This document shows positions 59,734 to 64,000 of a stretch of 64,000 nt of DNA, in pieces; positions within the stretch are counted from its first letter, which is position 1; each line of letters opens with the position of its first letter. The stretch covers positions 53,534 to 117,533 of the forward strand of contig AZLU01000080.1 of assembly GCA_002224055.1 (NCBI GenBank), in the 5' to 3' direction. This DNA is from Pezizomycotina sp. ARF18 (lineage: Eukaryota > Ascomycota). Made by a program: the position numbers and the translations under genes. The notes beneath the pieces were generated by a model that was given only the letters and a program-made list of their open reading frames with translations, ran no database searches and was not told the DNA's origin.

Positions 59734-60397
59734 TCAAAGGCAATGCTTGATATCGCCATACGTAGCCATTCGTAGACCGATAGTAATCGAAGTTTCTTTC
59801 GGAGTGTTTCTGTTCTCAGTAATGGTGGCTCCATTCAGATCTTGAATCGCTCGGTTGGCTGTTTCTTGGTCGGGAAGATAAACGAATACAATATGTTCGT
59901 CTCTCGATCCGATAATAAGCGGATCCACAACGCTGCCAGTTTAAAGAACGATTAGTATAGATCTCTTCGTCTGTGAGTATAGAATAAATACACGAAAGGA
60001 AATATTCAGGGACCTACAGGCCATGCTCTTTGAAAAGCATCAAAATATCCGGGACAAGTGTTTCCCAAGCGACCCCCTCGATTGTTAAAACAACATTGCT
60101 GGGCGATAGAGCTGCATCCAGCCCTGAGAACTCCGCGTCGAGAGCCTGGCTTTCACGTTGATGTGTGAGAAGCGCGACGTACTGAAAAATACGAGAATGG
60201 CTCACAGCAGTGAGAGGGAATCCGCCGCTCTCTAGCGCTAGGACATCGTCCCAGACTTCAAACGCTGAGGTACGTTGGAGTGTCTCCTCGGAGGAAGGCA
60301 TGACGATGGCGTCGAATGATATCGCTGATTCTAAAGCAGGATCTATGTCAAAAGTATTCAGCCCGTCGTGGCATAATTGGAGCGCAATGTTGGCCAT
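59734..60397 (-). CDS. Small intact two-exon gene, RRM-like fold suggested
   Basis: Exon 1 (60397-60018) and exon 2 (59932-59734) join across an 85-bp intron with GTAGGT donor and GGCAG acceptor, giving an unbroken 192-residue protein. It starts MANIALQLCHDGLNTFDIDP. The second half (NVVLTIEGVAWETLVPDILM, LFKEHGL across the splice, then VVDPLIIG, EHIVFVYLPDQETANRAIQD, LNGATI) has the beta-alpha-beta-beta-alpha order and the ...A..AI..LNG.. ending of an RNA-recognition motif. The aromatic RNP1 and RNP2 residues are weak, so RNA binding is uncertain. The rest is unrecognised. It is one of the few genes here with no frame slip. Confidence 0.7.
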
Positions 60398-61840
60398 TGT
60401 TTCTGTCTTTGTGTTCTGTTTAAACGAATATTTGCTTCGATTTTAAGTAACGCCTCCTAGGTTGATGTCGTCCTAAGTTTTTTTTTTTTTTTTGGGGGGG
60501 GAAGATGAAGAGATGCCTTTGGAGTACTAAATAATATCGTTATATCTACTAGCTACTTCGTAAGGTCTAGTAGGCGGTGAGGTCAAATATATATTAACAG
60601 AACTAACCTCTTCAGCGTGTCTACTAGTCTGTGGCCGCCGTTAGCAGCAGACAATCATCATCAACATGAAAGCAAATGTTCATATCTTAGATGTTGCCTT
60701 GGATTTAGAAGTAACTTTCGCCGTACGGAATTCCGAATGGGCCGATGGCGGCCTTCATGTGCTACCAAAAATCTTTGCACACTTCTAGAAGGGAAAAAGA
60801 AGGGCGGTCCACATTATGGGAGAAATCTTTGTGCACCATGAGATTTTCTTTTGTGTAATAAAGCCCCCCCCCCAAGAAATAGATGAACTGATTGCCATCC
60901 TGCGTGGGGGTTCCATGCAATTGCCTGGGGTACCGGGAAAGAAGCAGATGTTGAGAAGAAAAACCTGGGGGAGATTAAACACTGGTTCTCAACGGTCCAT
61001 AGTGGTTTCAACGGCCCGCTAACATTCCTCTTTTTTCTATAGTTGTTATTTCCCTTTGTTCTAGACATTCTTTCTAGAAGAAATCAAAGGCAGAGTACAC
61101 TCTGAAATGAACGTTATTAGAACAAAGGAGTAAGTAGTTAGAAAAAGAGAACTGTAACATCACATGTAAAGCGAGAGCTCCCCTCACCTCACAATGTATT
61201 TGCTTCTAGTGGCGCGCATCGCTTCTCAATCTTGCATATGTTGGAAAGAAAGGGCACAACGGTTTTCACGTCGTCTTTGAGGTCAAAAATAGTAAAGTAT
61301 CTCGGGTATTTTGTAGAGAACAAGAAGGCATTGCCTTTAAGGGAACCCGAGAGCTTTGAAGTCGTCGTCAATGCATAAAGTAATTGACGAAGATAGAGAA
61401 AAGATCTCTTTAATAGAAGCAAGAAGTTATGTTGATCATCGTCATTACTATACTCTCATTATTGCGCTTTGTACAACCGCTTCCAACTGTAAGATGCAGT
61501 TGTTGCTGTTGCTGTTCTTATTTGTTGCTGCTTTGCTGTTTTTTGTTGTTGATTTGGTGAACAAAGCGTCAAAGCGGTGAAAGAGGCTGAATGGGAAATT
61601 TTTAAGGCGACAATAATAAAAAAAGAAAAGCAAAAAAAAAAAAAAAAGAACCCCGACCCTTAAAAAAACGTCACCTTACATTTCAACACTCACACCGTCA
61701 AAAATAATAATAATACGACATTTCCTCCCACGATTTCTTTCAACAACCTCTCGCTGACGCAATTGTCACGTCCACTTCATGTAACGAGCAAGCCCGCAGG
61801 ACGCGCCAAACAAAGGAGAGGAAGGCAAACTGAAATCACA
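60398..61840. other. Intergenic region
   Basis: No secure gene. A T tract (60480-60494) followed by a G run and a C9 run near 60868 are present. A minus-strand ORF at 61189-61422 has protein-like text (FSTKYPRYFTIFDLKDDVKT) but no splice support. A-rich sequence and the SR140 leader occupy 61610-61840. Confidence 0.4.
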
Positions 61841-64000
61841 ATGTCTTTTCAATTCCCAAACATAAAGGACAAACTCGACGCACCGCAAAAAAGTCGGCAT
61901 TTGAAAAGGCGAAGCGGAGGCTGAAGCGAAACGGCAACGAGAGGCGGCCGAAACAGCAGCAGTCTATGAGACTTCGTTAAATCGTTCGAAGACGAATCGC
62001 CCCGTTATCGGAGATCTACCGAGGACAGGGGTTAGGGGGTTACTCGCGCGGTCCGCCTTCAAGACCCCGCTGGGCCTAGCGGCAGACATTCGGCCCCGCG
62101 TCGGACGGCCCTCGCTCCGACAACCCTCCTCATCCCTCTTCAAGTTCTCGACGTTACGAAGAAGGTTCGCCGCCTGGACCTGGATCGGGATTTTCGTCGC
62201 GTAAGAGGGAGTTCGATACGTACAAAAGGGATTCCGACGGCCCGAGAGGGGCCATGGTGGTCCGTCGAGGGGTCGCGGTGGAAGGGGTAGCGGCGTGCTT
62301 GGGTTCGAAGATGCTTCGGAATACATGCTTCCGAAACCTCCGTCGGGGTCGGCTAGGAAGTTTACAAAGTTCGCCGAGGACGATGATGAGGAGGATAGGG
62401 ACAACAAGTCGAGGGACCAACCGAAGCCCACCATTCACTCACGCATCTACCGCCGAAGATCGCAAGCCTTTCATCCTCGACCTGATGAAGCCGTATTTTC
62501 CTACGCTTACCCCGAACCAGATCACGCTACAATTACCTTCGAACATACCGCGGGGCCTTCGGAACCTTCCTCGTCTTCCTCTTCGTCGCTATCGTCCCAA
62601 ACGCAAAGTCAGGCTAGGAAAGCCTCATCGGCATTAATAATGCTTCAGAGCGACACCGCCAGCAGCGAGATTGATGCTGCCGTCAATGGCCTAGCGAACA
62701 AGTATCTGGGTCAGGGCTACAGACTCGGTATTTCGCGGCATCTCCTTCAACTGCGTTGCACTCGGCGGTTACGCGATAGCGTCGCAAGGTTCCGCACCCT
62801 TTGGAGCTCGGCAGCTATTCCAAGGTGGAGGAGGGAGGGGCGGACGCGGTTATGCACCTCCGCCTTCTTATTCAGGCCCCGGCAGCGGTGTGAATAGCAA
62901 TAGGATGAGGTGACAGTTGCAATTCCTAAGGATCTACGAGTCCTGAAGGTTATAAACAAGATGATCGAGGCTGTTCTTACACACGGCCGGAATTCGAGGC
63001 ACTACTGATGGCTACCCTCTGTAATCAGCGACGAACGATTTCGCTTGGTTGTGGACTGCGGGCGCCAGGCACGGTATTATCGGTGGAAGCTGTGGGACGT
63101 GGTGACCTCCGACGGTTCAAATAAGAGCCGGGGACGTTCCGCTCTTACGCAGGCACTACTGTCACGCAGCTTTTCGAGAGCGGCGCAAACATGGGAGCTA
63201 CCGCCAAAGCGCGTGCAAAAGTTTGAGTTCATCACGCGGCTAGAAGATTTCATAGATGATGGGGATCATTCCTCCTCCGAGGAGGATGAGATCACATCAA
63301 GCTCAGGATTCGAACCCTTCCGCGGAGGAGACGAAGACGTACCTCGGCCCTCTTAGGCGAGCTAAGCTTATGCATTTGTTATCGCGCATACCGCCAACTA
63401 CTGGTACTTTACGGCGTGGCGATGTAGCACGAGTTACGGCCTTCGCGGTGGAGAATGCATATGCGGCTGAGGAAGTCGTAGATATCTTTGCTCCAACGTT
63501 GTTCGCCCTGTTGCACTTTCTAAGGCTAATCCGGATTACGAACCGTCGAACAACGCCGCACAGGAAAATGACAACGGCGATGACAAAGATAATAACGAAA
63601 GCAACGAAAAGCAGACTAAGCAAGACACGACGTCACTACGACTCATTGGCCTGTATCTTATATCGGATGTGCTATCTAATTCTGGCCTGGGAGTCCGTAA
63701 CGTATGGAGGTACAGGCAAATTTTCGATCAACGGTACGAGAGGGCAGGTTTTTGAAGCCTGGCGGAAGTTTGCTCTCAAGAAAATTGGGGAAAGATTAGG
63801 CAGGAGAAGTGGAGGCGTAGCATTCAAGTCGTCATGAGCCTTTGGGAGGTAAGTTCAATTTTATTTGACAAACGGTTTTCTCCCGCAAAAGTCTCACGAG
63901 AAATGAAGCAGGCGTTTGCGGAGCCACGGCAGCACTGCAAGCTGCGTCATCGCAAGCCGAAGTCAAGGCCGAGGCCACGAAAGGGTCATGGCTGCGTCCC
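61841..64000 (+). CDS. SR140/U2SURP-type splicing factor, 5' part
   Basis: Ortholog of the U2 snRNP-associated SURP protein SR140, a spliceosome component that works with the U2 snRNP. ATG 61841 starts MSFQFPNIKDKLDAPQKK, then a helix-rich AFEKAKREAEAKRQREAAET-type stretch and YE-FVKSFEDESPRYRR. After a Gly/Ser/Arg-rich region comes FGFEDASEYMLP-type text and a degenerate RRM area (62430-62690) with TASSEIDAAVNGLANKYLGQ and LGISRHL. The SURP motif reads VPKDLRVLKVINKMIEAVLT followed by HG-EFEALLMA (62920-63010), then YRWKLWDVVTSDG, FEFITRLEDFIDDGD, and a CID-type domain (YLGPLRRAKLMHLLSRIPPT, TGTLRRGDVARVTAFAVENA, SLRLIGLYLISDVLSNSGLG, WRYRQIFDQRYERAGF). An intron begins near 63849. The end lies beyond the window. 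Numerous one-base slips. Confidence 0.88.

Noticed and set aside
1-64000. CRISPR arrays, rRNA genes, LTR or viral elements
   Set aside because: No regularly spaced repeats, no rRNA-like blocks and no recognisable retroelement or viral protein motifs were seen.

Overview
The window comes from the nuclear genome of a filamentous ascomycete (Pezizomycotina). The evidence is a set of single-copy fungal genes (ERMES subunit Mdm34, NHP6-type HMG-box protein, HMT1-type vacuolar half ABC transporter, HMG-CoA synthase, Ish1/Msc1 stress protein, CENP-H, CCDC174/DUF4078 protein, SR140/U2SURP). Their introns are mostly short, with GTAAGT/GTGAGT donors, CTAAC-like branch points and pyrimidine-rich acceptors, and there is a nuclear tRNA-Ser(UGA) with an 18-nt intron. 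The class cannot be fixed from sequence alone. The intergenic DNA is long, A+T-rich and full of homopolymer tracts, which suggests an expanded, low-density genome.

Layout: 1-6.3 kb has no secure gene. mdm34 (minus) is at 6.3-8.3 kb. A large two-membrane-span coiled-coil protein (minus) is at 11.2-14.2 kb. nhp6 (plus) is at 17.7-18.2 kb. A conserved fungal protein with a fungal-type helical N-terminus (plus) is at 21.5-23.7 kb. After a 5.7-kb desert, the hmt1-like ABC transporter (plus) lies at 29.4-33.9 kb. A small GC-rich membrane-protein gene (minus) is at 35.0-35.9 kb. HMG-CoA synthase (plus) is at 38.8-40.6 kb and ish1 (plus) at 42.6-44.6 kb. cenp-H (plus) and the CCDC174-like gene (minus) converge at 45.5-47.8 kb. 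tRNA-Ser and a degenerate tRNA-Met-like element are at 48.0-49.2 kb. A tyrosine-recombinase-like gene resembling the DUF3435 family (minus) is at 50.3-52.1 kb. Four genes of unknown function occupy 54.3-60.4 kb, and SR140 (plus) starts at 61.8 kb and runs off the window end.

The genes form no pathway cluster: they are ordinary housekeeping functions (membrane contact sites, chromatin, sterol synthesis, splicing, kinetochore) among lineage-specific genes. The most pervasive oddity is technical. Nearly every conserved gene carries scattered one-base discrepancies, mostly missing bases, while its splice sites and protein conservation are intact. HMG-CoA synthase also contains a 181-bp exon-intron-exon block repeated in two slightly different versions. 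I read this as deletion-biased consensus error plus a local mis-assembly, not decay. The biological points most worth following are a PAM2-like peptide in the tail of the ABC transporter, the recombinase gene, a foldback element next to a T tract of about 42, and the degenerate tRNA-Met.
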